From: UBA1163 sp049513055
Lineage (GTDB): Bacteria > Desulfobacterota > BSN033 > UBA1163
Assembly (NCBI GenBank): GCA_049513055.1
Contig: JBEKWN010000005.1
Span: 1 to 64,000 of the forward strand
DNA length: 64,000 nt
Direction: 5' to 3'
Shown here: in pieces, positions 51,829 through 59,450 of the stretch
How positions within the stretch are numbered: the stretch's first letter is position 1
Layout: each line of letters opens with the position of its first letter
The notes under the pieces: model-generated
The model's database searches: none
What the model saw: only the letters and a program-made list of their open reading frames with translations
What the model was told of the DNA's origin: nothing
Program-made: the position numbers and the translations under genes

Positions 51829-52392
51829 ATGGAAAAACTCAATCGCCAACAGATACTGAGCTTGCCCAATGGGGTAACGGTCCTCAGGATTCTAGCGATT
51901 CCTCTTATCCTTGTCCTTCTTTTTTACATGGGCCGGGGATATCAACTCCTCACCGCGCTGCTCTTTCTTGGAGCCGCTGTTACCGATACATTCGACGGGT
52001 ATCTCGCAAGACGCCGTGGATTGGTGACCACCTTGGGAAAATTTCTTGATCCCCTTGCGGACAAGCTCCTGATCGTCACGGCTCTCATCGCACTCATTCC
52101 AGCGAGAGAGATTCCTGTCTGGATGGTTATTGTCATTGTCGGAAGGGAAATTGCGATTACAGGGCTAAGGGGAATTGCCGTTTCTCAGGATCTCATTATT
52201 TCTGCGAGCACTTTGGGAAAGTACAAAACGGTTTTCGAAGTGGCTTCCATTTTTTTTCTTATCCTCGACGGGAGCTATTTTTTCATTAATTTTCGTCCGA
52301 TTGGGTTGACTCTTCTATGGGTTGCCTTAGGGATTGCCGTCATCTCTGGAATTGACTATTTCAGGAAATATCTGAAGTCCATTATCGTCTAA
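51829..52392 (+). CDS. pgsA: CDP-diacylglycerol-glycerol-3-phosphate phosphatidyltransferase
   Basis: A 187-residue membrane enzyme that makes phosphatidylglycerophosphate. The CDP-alcohol phosphatidyltransferase motif is complete: DTFDGYLARRRG, then GKFLDPLADKLL. Five or six hydrophobic helices are visible. Its position directly before tRNA-Gly(GCC) and tRNA-Cys(GCA) is the same order as pgsA-glyW-cysT in E. coli, an unusually conserved arrangement. Confidence 0.94.
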   Translation: MEKLNRQQILSLPNGVTVLRILAIPLILVLLFYMGRGYQLLTALLFLGAAVTDTFDGYLARRRGLVTTLGKFLDPLADKLLIVTALIALIPAREIPVWMVIVIVGREIAITGLRGIAVSQDLIISASTLGKYKTVFEVASIFFLILDGSYFFINFRPIGLTLLWVALGIAVISGIDYFRKYLKSIIV

Positions 52393-52453
52393 ACCACTTT
52401 TTTTACTCCGAACTCCTAACTCTGAACTCCGAACTTTTCTTTGAGATTGCCTA

Positions 52454-52482
52454 TTGACATCCCCGATTAAAACTTGTTATTT
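52454..52482 (+). promoter_or_regulatory. Candidate promoter of the tRNA pair
   Basis: TTGACA (52454-52459), 17 bases, TTATTT (52477-52482). The tRNA-Gly begins at 52538. The -10 match is modest. Confidence 0.45.
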
Positions 52483-52537
52483 TTTATATCGTTCTCGTCA
52501 TTTCGGTGTCAAATTTTGGGAAGGGATGATGGGAGAG

Positions 52538-52612
<75 letters not shown>

Positions 52613-52615
52613 AAG

Positions 52616-52690
52616 GGCGGCATAGCCAAGTGGTAAGGCGACGGTCTGCAAAACCGTTATTCACCGGTTCAAATCCGGTTGCCGCCTCCA
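52616..52690 (+). tRNA. tRNA-Cys (anticodon GCA)
   Basis: Acceptor GGCGGCA with TGCCGCC, D-arm GCCAAGTGGTAAGGC, anticodon stem-loop ACGGTCTGCAAAACCGT with anticodon GCA, T-arm CCGGTTCAAATCCGG, discriminator T and encoded CCA. Three bases after tRNA-Gly, so co-transcribed. Confidence 0.96.
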
Positions 52691-52699
52691 GTAAAAATT

Positions 52700-52739
52700 A
52701 AAGGGCTACAAGTTGAATCAATAATTTGTAGCCCTTTTT
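52700..52739 (+). terminator. Rho-independent terminator of the tRNA operon
   Basis: A perfect 12-bp stem (AAAGGGCTACAA, TTGTAGCCCTTT) followed by further T residues. It ends the tRNA transcript ten bases after tRNA-Cys. Confidence 0.9.
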
Positions 52740-53198
52740 CATTTTAAATAAATATCACTTCGCATCACAGAAAATCACAGATTGACACCACCCAATCCCA
52801 CCAATTCTAACACCAGCGAAACTATTCAATTCGAGCTTACGTTAGGAATACACAAAAATACATATTTTAATGTCTCTTAATGTAAATCAACAGACGGATC
52901 AGGAGACTGAACGGGAGATAGTCTAACCTTTTTCGTTTTCAAGAGCTGCTAAGAATTTTAGAGGCGGCCACCCTTCTGATTCTCAATAATAAGCCTTTAG
53001 ACAATGGGAGTATGGTAAGTTTTTAGGGCTTGTTTTGAAGTTCCAGGAACTTTTCCGATCCAGGCCGTTCTCCCAACTATCCCCGCACATTTATCAGCGA
53101 TAAAAAGTTGCAGAAGATTAATAAAGGGCGTAATATTTGGATTGGTGTGGAACAAGAAGCTGCATTAATCAGATGAGATGATATAGGATGAAAAGAAA
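52740..53198. other. Gene-free stretch downstream of tRNA genes
   Basis: About 460 bases with no integrase, no repeat and no convincing gene. A short frame starting ATGTCTCTTAATG near 52869 gives only 18 codons. No duplicated tRNA end marking an integrated element was found here. Confidence 0.45.
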
Positions 53199-54839
53199 AT
53201 GCCATTAAAGAGCCTGAAAGTTTATTCGTTGGAAAAGCCTTCTGTTTTCATATCAAGCCTCTTAATATCCTTCGTTTTTATCTTTGGAGTGGCCTGCTGG
53301 GTTGCTTACAAAACTTACAACACTGCAATCAATCATACGATTCGATCAAACAAAATAAGAGCCACCTTATTTGCCAAGATTATTCTGGAACATCAGAGAG
53401 CGGCCATTGGTGTTATTCGATCATACGGGAGTCGGCGATTGTTAGTGGATTCGGTCAAGAGGAAAGATTTCGAGGAAGCCGTTAGGCATCTCACCAGTCT
53501 TGTAAAGGATAACCCCGAGATCGAAATGGTATTTATCACCGATCCGGGTGGCACTCTATGGGCTAATTTCCCTATTTATAAGGAAGCGTTCAATCAAAAT
53601 CTCTCTTACAGGGATTGGTATAAGGGTGTGAGCAAGGAATGGAAGGCTTATGTTTCAAGCGTCTATATAATGATTGTGGGGGAAAAGGATCTTGCCGTAT
53701 CGGTTTGTTCTCCTATCCGTGATGAAAAAGGCAAAGTGATAGGAATACTTGCCGGTGTTCAAACCACGGGTTTTTTCAAGAGGATTGTCAGCGAGATTGG
53801 CTTGGGCATTGATGCAAAGATAACCCTGATCGATCAGGAAGGACATATCATTTTCAGCAATAGATTTCCTTATAAAAAGGAAGTCATTGATTATCCATCC
53901 TTTGAGTTTGTCAAGAAGGCTATGGAAGGGGAAAAAGGTGATGTTAAGATTCAGGACTCTTCTGACGGAAATAGAGTTAAATATGTGACTTTTACACCCG
54001 TTCAGGGGATTGGATGGTCGGTCATTGTCGAAAAAGCAAGGGGTGAAGTTTTCCAATCAGTATTCCCATATTTCATTCTGATTGCAATCATCTCGCTCTT
54101 GATATTCATGGTTGTCGCCCTCTCCTTGGTGTATTTAAGGGGAAGGCATAAGCAGATGGCAGCATTAAAAGAATCAGAGAATCGGCTTCGGGTCCTCACA
54201 TCTCAACTCCTAACCGCACAGGAAAAAGAAAGACGACTGGTTGCCAACGAACTCCATGATAGTATTGGGTCGGCTTTGAGTGTCATCAAATTCAAAGTAG
54301 AGGATATCATTCAACAGATGGAACGAGGTGTTGCGACCCCTGAATCATTGAAGGATCTTATTCCAACCGTTCAACAGACGATGGAAGAATCCCGAAGGAT
54401 ACAGACGAACTTGCGACCCTCACTTCTGGATGATTTGGGTATTTTAACAACCCTCGATTGGCATTGCCGAGAATTTCAGAAAACCTTTTCTCACATCCGA
54501 ATCGAGAAAGAGATTGACATATCAGAAGATGATGTGCCTCACTCTTTGAAAACAGTAATCTATCGAATCTCCCAAGAAGCCTTGAATAACATTGCTAAAC
54601 ATAGTAAAGCAGACCTCGTCACACTCTCTTTGCGAAAAACCGATGGCCCAATAGAATTGACTGTTCAGGACAACGGCCAAGGATTCGATGTGGAGGAAAT
54701 TTTTTCAATGGAGAGTTACAAAAAGGGATTGGGTTTTGGTAGCATGAGAGAGCGAACTGAACTTTCAGGTGGGTCTTTTACTATAGAATCCATCCAAGGG
54801 AAAGGAACTACTATCCATGCATCATGGCCAGCAGGTTAA
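53199..54839 (+). CDS. NarL-class sensor histidine kinase with extracellular Cache domain
   Basis: A 546-residue membrane kinase. Two transmembrane helices (about 17-37 and 286-311) enclose a dCache-like sensor with SYRDWYKGVSKEWKAY and ADLAVSVCSPIRDEKG-type motifs (small organic ligands are typical). A HisKA_3 dimerisation helix follows with H353 in NELHDSIGSAL, and a HATPase_c domain (ISQEALNNIAKHS, DNGQGFD, GSMRERTELSGGSF). Kinases of this class pair with LuxR-type regulators, none of which is in the window. The next genes are small and on the other strand. Confidence 0.9.
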   Translation: MPLKSLKVYSLEKPSVFISSLLISFVFIFGVACWVAYKTYNTAINHTIRSNKIRATLFAKIILEHQRAAIGVIRSYGSRRLLVDSVKRKDFEEAVRHLTSLVKDNPEIEMVFITDPGGTLWANFPIYKEAFNQNLSYRDWYKGVSKEWKAYVSSVYIMIVGEKDLAVSVCSPIRDEKGKVIGILAGVQTTGFFKRIVSEIGLGIDAKITLIDQEGHIIFSNRFPYKKEVIDYPSFEFVKKAMEGEKGDVKIQDSSDGNRVKYVTFTPVQGIGWSVIVEKARGEVFQSVFPYFILIAIISLLIFMVVALSLVYLRGRHKQMAALKESENRLRVLTSQLLTAQEKERRLVANELHDSIGSALSVIKFKVEDIIQQMERGVATPESLKDLIPTVQQTMEESRRIQTNLRPSLLDDLGILTTLDWHCREFQKTFSHIRIEKEIDISEDDVPHSLKTVIYRISQEALNNIAKHSKADLVTLSLRKTDGPIELTVQDNGQGFDVEEIFSMESYKKGLGFGSMRERTELSGGSFTIESIQGKGTTIHASWPAG

Positions 54840-54850
54840 GGGGTCATATT

Positions 54851-55033
54851 TTAAGTATCACACTCTCTCCTTCTTTCCTTATTCTGTCCCCCTGTCTTCG
54901 ACCAATAGCGATTCTCTAAAATTACCTGATCAATAATTTCTCCACACAGGATGCATCTCCATCCCCCAAAATGCCCATTGGGACCGTAGAATTTTTCATA
55001 AACCATCACGCTACCACAAAGATGACACTTCAT
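54851..55033 (-). CDS. 60-residue zinc-ribbon protein, copy A
   Basis: MKCHLCGSVMVYEKF with CxxC near the start and CILC near residue 27 makes a single zinc ribbon, followed by a basic tail. No family name can be given. A near-identical copy lies 1.2 kb away at 56279-56461, where the ATG has become ATA. Copy A has an intact start preceded by AGGAA, so it is likely the functional one. Confidence 0.7.
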   Translation of the reverse strand: MKCHLCGSVMVYEKFYGPNGHFGGWRCILCGEIIDQVILENRYWSKTGGQNKERRRECDT

Positions 55034-55137
55034 AGGAAATTCCTAAAATTGATTTTCCCCTTTATTGGTTAAGAAAACTTAATTCAATTTTAACCCTCTT
55101 TTAATGTTTCCATCGTATATTTTATCCCTAAAAAAGC

Positions 55138-55227
55138 CAGTACACCAAATCACCCCCTTGTTTCACCCCCCATTTGGTGTACTGACGGGGATCAGTTATG
55201 AGCCCTCCTCTGACTGATCCCTTTTTT
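55138..55227 (+). ncRNA. Tandem-hairpin candidate small RNA with intrinsic terminator
   Basis: Two strong hairpins follow each other: CAGTACACCAAAT/ATTTGGTGTACTG (13 bp, 55138-55184) and GGGATCAGT/ACTGATCCC (9 bp, 55188-55221), the second followed by six T. The loop of the first is rich in C. No coding frame covers them, and the upstream 100 bases are AT-rich (TATATTTTATCC) as for a promoter. This fits a short noncoding RNA of about 90-100 bases; it could instead be only a terminator with an extra hairpin. Confidence 0.45.
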
Positions 55228-55422
55228 ATTGAGAAACAATTGGAAAATAACTTACAGGATTCAGAGGAAAAGAGTCAAGGATTTTTTTAAATTTCTCTTG
55301 TCTCTCTATCTCAATTTAGTAAGCACTTATTGAGGAGATTTAATCTATGTTTGGCATCCTGACCGATTTACTAAAGGCTATTATGGCACCCTCAATCAAG
55401 AGAGGGAAAAGGAGGATGCATC

Positions 55423-56013
55423 ATGAAAGTTGATTTCAACAAGCTTACATACGTTTGCGGTTTCTTAGGTCCAGCTATTATGATACTCGGGTCGCTAATA
55501 ACGGCTATTCTATACCACGGCAACAAGGGTGAATCCTATTCCATCCTAAATCATTATATTTCCAAATTAGGCGAAGTCGGGGTTTCAAGATTGGCACCTG
55601 TTTTCAACACTAGTTTGATCGTAGGCAGTCTCGTCCTAGTGATCTTTGTGCTAGGATTGGGTTTATATATCCACACTAAACTAGGCTACGTTGCCACAGC
55701 ATTTGGCATTTTTTCTTGTATTTCTTGTAGCTTGGTGGGGGTATTTCCCATGAACAACTTTTTCATTCATGATGTGCTGACTTTTTCATTCTTTTACAGC
55801 GGGATAGTCGCGATCACCTTGTTCAACCTCGTCATCATCTTTGACAAACAGAATAAGATATCGAAGTGGCTTTTAATTCCAGGGATCGTTACAGTTGCTA
55901 GTTTTGCATCCTTTCTTATAATACCTTATATAATCAGTCCAGCCCATGGGTACACTCTTCATCCACATCGATTGGTACGATCCCGTATTCGGCTAAAACC
56001 TATTCTGGAATGA
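55423..56013 (+). CDS. DUF998-like membrane protein, carboxyl end probably damaged
   Basis: A 196-residue protein with an AAGGAGG ribosome binding site and five hydrophobic helices (GPAIMILGSLITAILY, SLIVGSLVLVIFVLGLGLYI and others). NHYISKLGEVGVSRLAPVFN is a DUF998-like loop. After residue 179 the sequence becomes His/Arg-rich (LHPHRLVRSRIRLK). The TGA at 56011-56013 is followed in the same frame by 30 codons of a further helix (VFFTVIAWFVLMSIYL) to TAA 56104-56106. A frame error or in-frame stop has probably cut off the last helix. Confidence 0.65.
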   Translation: MKVDFNKLTYVCGFLGPAIMILGSLITAILYHGNKGESYSILNHYISKLGEVGVSRLAPVFNTSLIVGSLVLVIFVLGLGLYIHTKLGYVATAFGIFSCISCSLVGVFPMNNFFIHDVLTFSFFYSGIVAITLFNLVIIFDKQNKISKWLLIPGIVTVASFASFLIIPYIISPAHGYTLHPHRLVRSRIRLKPILE

Positions 56014-56172
56014 TCCGTGTTTTTCACTGTAATTGCATGGTTTGTTTTAATGTCTATCTATTTGATGACCAAGAAACCAACCAGGGTTGCTAAAACAGAG
56101 GGTTAAGGGAAAGGGGACTGAGCGTCAAACCATCAAAAATCAATAATAGGATTGAAATTAGATATAAATAAA

Positions 56173-56210
56173 AAAGGGGCTAACCTAACTGGATCAGCCC
56201 CTTTGATTTT
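56173..56210. terminator. Bidirectional terminator
   Basis: AAAGGGGCT and AGCCCCTTT (56173-56181, 56196-56204) form a 9-bp stem with A-run before and GATTTTTT after, so it could stop transcription from both sides: from the DUF998 gene and from the minus-strand tRNA remnant. Confidence 0.75.
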
Positions 56211-56215
56211 TTATT

Positions 56216-56250
56216 GAAGCCCACGGACGGATTTGAACCGCCAACCCGCT
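56216..56250 (-). pseudogene. 3' fragment of a tRNA
   Basis: On the minus strand: the T-arm (GGCGG, TTCAAAT, CCGTC) leads directly into a 7-base acceptor strand CGTGGGC and a trailing T. The 5' half of the tRNA, with GCCCACG, is not found upstream; instead the 3' end of copy B of the zinc-ribbon gene follows. Such 3' tRNA pieces are typical attachment-site scars of integrated elements or deletion junctions. The amino acid cannot be told. Confidence 0.6.
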
Positions 56251-56278
56251 AAGTATGAATCAATTGCTTCAGTCGTCA

Positions 56279-56461
56279 TCACGTATTTATTTCTCTCCTT
56301 CTTTCCTTATTCTGTCCCCCTGTCTTCGACCAATAGCGATTCTCTAAAATTACCTGATCAATAGTTTCTCCACACAAGAAGCATCTCCATCCAAAAAAAT
56401 GTTCATCGGGACCGTAGAATCTTTCATAGACCATTACACTACCACAACGATGACACTTTAT
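56279..56461 (-). pseudogene. 60-residue zinc-ribbon protein, copy B with lost start
   Basis: The frame IKCHRCGSVMVYERF aligns over its whole 60 codons with copy A and keeps both CxxC pairs, differing at about a dozen positions plus a changed tail (EINT). Its first codon is ATA where copy A has ATG, with no other start nearby, so it is probably untranslated. The coding frame is otherwise open, which means the loss is recent or a rare ATA start is used. Confidence 0.72.
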
Positions 56462-56640
56462 CTCAAACTCCTAAAATTGATTTTCCCCTTCATTAAAAGA
56501 GTGATTTGTAAAATTTAATGACTTCTTTGTCAAATTTTTGTTATCGGTAAACCACTCTTCCAATTCCCATTGACATTATGTTTCTCATTTAATACACTCC
56601 TATTGAAACTAAAGGATATTTAACACTTGCCAGAATAGGT

Positions 56641-56823
56641 TTGATTCTGAATATAATAGGAACCATAATGATTGCACTCTCATTTGGTAAGAACCTTGGA
56701 GATGCATACCAACCGGATAAAAATAGGGACAAAGTGTATTGGGCCTCTTTCCTTCACCCCAAATTGTTTTATTTAGGGCTGACAATGATCATCTTTGAAT
56801 TTATTTTGCAATTTATAGCATAA
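56641..56823 (+). CDS. Small two-helix membrane protein
   Basis: About 60 residues: helices LNIIGTIMIALSFGK (2-16) and FYLGLTMIIFEFILQF (42-58) with an acidic loop DAYQPDKNRDK. I give TTG 56641 as the start, but the frame is open upstream to 56593 and encodes IETKGYLTLARIG, which looks like part of the same protein; no ATG is present, so the true start may be lost or be a rare codon such as ATT 56602. Function unknown. Confidence 0.5.
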   Translation: MILNIIGTIMIALSFGKNLGDAYQPDKNRDKVYWASFLHPKLFYLGLTMIIFEFILQFIA

Positions 56824-56869
56824 CAAGTCATCACAATCTTATAAAATTTAGTATTTATCGGAGGTTCCC

Positions 56870-56998
56870 ATGACAATCCCTCTTGCCTCTAAACAAATCG
56901 TTTCCTTTGAAGAACTCCTCATGTCGCAGGTAGTTTAGCAAGAAGCCCTCACCAGGTTGCTTGTTGAAAAGGGGATATTCACCAGTGAAAGGGGATAA
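56870..56998 (+). pseudogene. Small gene interrupted by TAG
   Basis: Behind GGAGGT, ATG 56870 opens MTIPLASKQIVSFEELLMSQ, then meets TAG at 56936-56938 and continues in frame QEALTRLLVEKGIFT to a TAA at 56996-56998. SFEELLMSQ...ALTRLLVEKGIFT is a pattern of a short protein family that normally ends TKEEFLEMVK; that ending occurs at 58411-58470. This copy is broken by a stop and a lost tail. Confidence 0.5.
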
Positions 56999-57001
56999 GA
57001 A

Positions 57002-57175
57002 ATGACCGAAAAAAAAGGGGTAGTCGGTTATTACACCGAAGACGGAAATATTTACTGTGTAGAGTGTATTAATAAAGATAGTGAAATATTTAAAAAAATT
57101 GAACAGGCTATTACAACGGAGGATTCAGAAGTAAGTCTGTATTTTTGTGATGGATGCGAGAAGGAAATCAAATAA
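57002..57175 (+). CDS. 57-residue zinc-binding small protein
   Basis: Begins ATG 57002, eight bases after AAGGGG, and encodes 57 residues with CVEC near position 19-22 and CDGC near 49-52, enough for one zinc site. A helix with KKIEQAITTEDSE joins them. It starts three bases after the broken gene at 56870. Function unknown; too short for common gene callers. Confidence 0.65.
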   Translation: MTEKKGVVGYYTEDGNIYCVECINKDSEIFKKIEQAITTEDSEVSLYFCDGCEKEIK

Positions 57176-57367
57176 ACCGATTTATAAGTGTCATATGGAA
57201 GGGAGATGGCGAGGGTGGTGGATCAGGAGATTGGGAGAAAGAAGAAGTAGCGAAAATTTGGTAATAACCCGATTACCCACTAAAGCACATCTGTAAAACC
57301 TCAAAGGTAAATCAAGAGAATCGGGGGGGATAGAGGGAGTAAAATGGTAAGACTAAAAATGGGAGCC

Positions 57368-57943
57368 ATGAAGAAGGTTAAGATTTTAGCTATTTTATTC
57401 ATTATCTTTTTGATAGGTTGTTTTGCTTCCACACGATCTTCTAAGCCTCGCTCCGACCCAGACGGCTTCAGGGGTATCAAGTGGGGAACCGAGATATCTA
57501 CGTTGAAAGACTTGGAGAAAGTTGAACAAGACAAATCAACTGATAGTGATTTAGTCTGGTATACAAGAAAAGGGGATACTTTAGCGATAGGTGAGTCAAA
57601 ACTTGAAAATATATTTTATTCATTTTGGATGGGAAATTTCGAGGGTGTATGGATCGATATTAAAGGTGAGGAAAATTTTGAGGCTCTTAAAAAAGAGTTA
57701 TTTGAGCAATTCGGAAAAGCCCTTGAGTCTGAGGAACTTATGAAAAAGGCGTATGAAAGGGCATGGAGAGGACCGTCAACGATAGAACGTACGGATTTTT
57801 TTTATGGTTGGTGGGGCAAAAATACAGAGATGTCATTGTCATATTCCAAGGATCGCCATAAGGGAACTCTCACCATCAATTCCAGAAGGATTCGTGAGGG
57901 AAGGAAAGACTATGAAAAACAAAAGGAAAAAGAAAGAAGGTAA
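57368..57943 (+). CDS. Lipoprotein of unknown function
   Basis: A 191-residue protein with a lipoprotein signal (lipobox LIGC near residue 16-19) and a globular part beginning DGFRGIKWGTEISTLKDLEKV and including YSFWMGNFEGVWID and FEALKKELFEQFGK. The family is widespread as hypothetical proteins in deltaproteobacteria, as I recall. The start at ATG 57368 is supported by GGGAG upstream and places the signal at the amino end; an ATG at 57344 adds eight residues. Confidence 0.75.
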   Translation: MKKVKILAILFIIFLIGCFASTRSSKPRSDPDGFRGIKWGTEISTLKDLEKVEQDKSTDSDLVWYTRKGDTLAIGESKLENIFYSFWMGNFEGVWIDIKGEENFEALKKELFEQFGKALESEELMKKAYERAWRGPSTIERTDFFYGWWGKNTEMSLSYSKDRHKGTLTINSRRIREGRKDYEKQKEKERR

Positions 57944-57964
57944 AAGAAAAGGGGATTCTAAGGC

Positions 57965-58387
57965 ATGTCTGTGAATAGGAAGTCTATCTCAATAGCCGTT
58001 TTAATGATTGGAGCGGTTTTGTTAGGAGTTTCCTCCTGTGCCACAGTGCCGACTAAACCCCTTGCTCCTGGTGAGCTAAGATTATTAAGTATGCTCGTCC
58101 CAGAAAAAGAGAACATCAGGATACATTTACCATTTGTAGTGCATATCAGTTTTGAGGCAGAGGGTGAGCCAGAGATCAGAGCAGCCTGTTTCGACTTTTC
58201 AGGTGATGGGCCACACTGTTTCAAAGTAATGGATGTAAATTATGGGTCGCCAGGAACGATCAGGGTACAGATTCATACTAAAAATGCTGGCTCACGCCGT
58301 TTGGAGTGTTATGTTCTATATATTCGAGACGGGAAGATTCAACTGACAAATGTGGTAAGTACTTATTTTCGTATTATTCCGCAGTGA
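57965..58387 (+). CDS. Small lipoprotein
   Basis: A 140-residue protein with a signal and lipobox VSSC (residues about 22-25). The mature part has an immunoglobulin-like feel: beta strands such as IRIHLPFVVHISFEAEG, CFDFSGDGPHCFKV and TIRVQIHTKNAGSRRLECYVLYI with four cysteines that may pair. No family is recognised. It follows the previous lipoprotein gene by 21 bases. Confidence 0.65.
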   Translation: MSVNRKSISIAVLMIGAVLLGVSSCATVPTKPLAPGELRLLSMLVPEKENIRIHLPFVVHISFEAEGEPEIRAACFDFSGDGPHCFKVMDVNYGSPGTIRVQIHTKNAGSRRLECYVLYIRDGKIQLTNVVSTYFRIIPQ

Positions 58388-58410
58388 AGAATCTTTACCA
58401 GATTCCTTGC

Positions 58411-58470
58411 GGAAAGGAGATATTCACCAAGGAGGAGTTTTTAGAAATGGTGAAGAACCTAAAGATGAAA
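58411..58470 (+). pseudogene. Tail remnant of the small gene seen at 56870
   Basis: The frame reads GKEIFTKEEFLEMVKNLKMK, the expected ending of the family whose amino end lies at 56870-56985. The shared bases GATATTCACCA occur at both places. There is no start codon, only read-in from the previous gene. Either two paralogues decayed in opposite ways, or one gene was split by the 1.4 kb between them. Confidence 0.4.
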
Positions 58471-58504
58471 GGGGAAAGAAGAAAGAATGTATCAGGTGTG
58501 ACAA

Positions 58505-59173
58505 ATGACTGGAAAAGTTCTTTTTACATGGAGCGGGGGCAAGGATAGTGCTTTAGCCTTTTATGAGCTACAAAGAAGGAATGACCACGAGATCGTGTCA
58601 TTACTAACCACCCTGACAGAAGACTACAACAGAATCAGTATGCATGGTGTTCGGAGTATCCTTCTTGAACGGCAGGCGAATTCTTTAGGTCTCCCGATTG
58701 AAAAAGTCTATATATCGAAGAATTGTTCTAACGAAGAGTATGAAGCCAAAATGAGAGAGGTTCTTCAAAAGCATCTGACGGCAGGGGTCTTATCCGTAGT
58801 GTTTGGGGACATCTTTTTAGAGGATTTGAGAAGACATCGAGAGGACCACTTAGCGAAGATAGGGATGAAGGCCATCTTCCCGATATGGAAAAGGGATACC
58901 ACTGAGCTCGCCCATGAATTCATAAATTTGGGCTTCAAGGCGGTTATTACTTGCATCGACTCAAATTTTCTCGACAAGAAATTTGTTGGCAGACTCTTTG
59001 ACAGGCAATTGTTATCTGAACTTCCTGCTAACGTTGATCCTTGCGGCGAGAATGGAGAATTTCATTCATATGTATACGATGGGCCGATATTTCAAAAAAA
59101 CGTATCATACGCAAAAGGAGAGGTTGTCTTGAGAGATAGCCGCTTTTGGTATTGTGATTTGATACCTATTTAA
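58505..59173 (+). CDS. Dph6-like ATP-pyrophosphatase (PP-loop)
   Basis: A 222-residue enzyme of the adenine nucleotide alpha-hydrolase fold with the PP-loop SGGKDSALAFYEL (residues 9-21), HGVRSILLERQA, and the Dph6-typical VVFGDIFLEDLRRHRE, DPCGENGEFHS and YDGPIF blocks. Eukaryotic and archaeal Dph6 amidates diphthine on EF2, but bacteria lack diphthamide, so the bacterial substrate is unknown. It has AGGTG shortly before the ATG. Confidence 0.88.
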   Translation: MTGKVLFTWSGGKDSALAFYELQRRNDHEIVSLLTTLTEDYNRISMHGVRSILLERQANSLGLPIEKVYISKNCSNEEYEAKMREVLQKHLTAGVLSVVFGDIFLEDLRRHREDHLAKIGMKAIFPIWKRDTTELAHEFINLGFKAVITCIDSNFLDKKFVGRLFDRQLLSELPANVDPCGENGEFHSYVYDGPIFQKNVSYAKGEVVLRDSRFWYCDLIPI

Positions 59174-59380
59174 AGCGGAAGAAATGAGGAAATCTATAAA
59201 TAGAATACTTTGGGAAGTCCTTGCAGTAGTCTTTAAACTGTTATTTTGTGTTTAGAGGTGTTTTTATGTAATTTGCCCATTCACTTGAGGAATCTGAGTC
59301 AAGATCTCCTTGCCAGTGTTCTTTGGCTCGCGCTATGTCTCCCGTCTTCTCCACGTCCCTTCCCGGGGTAGAATTTTGGG

Positions 59381-59409
59381 TTGACTCATGGAATGAAAAG
59401 TCGTATAAA
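59381..59409 (+). promoter_or_regulatory. Promoter of the second liv operon
   Basis: TTGACT (59381-59386), 17 bases, TATAAA (59404-59409). The transcript would start near 59416, 35 bases before ATG 59451, with GGAGGG in the leader. Confidence 0.66.
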
Positions 59410-59450
59410 ATTCTCATATTAATTAAATCAAATTTGATGGAGGGAAAAGT

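Noticed and set aside
56216..56290. Complete tRNA on the minus strand
   Set aside because: Acceptor 5' strand, D-arm and anticodon arm are missing; only the 3' part folds.
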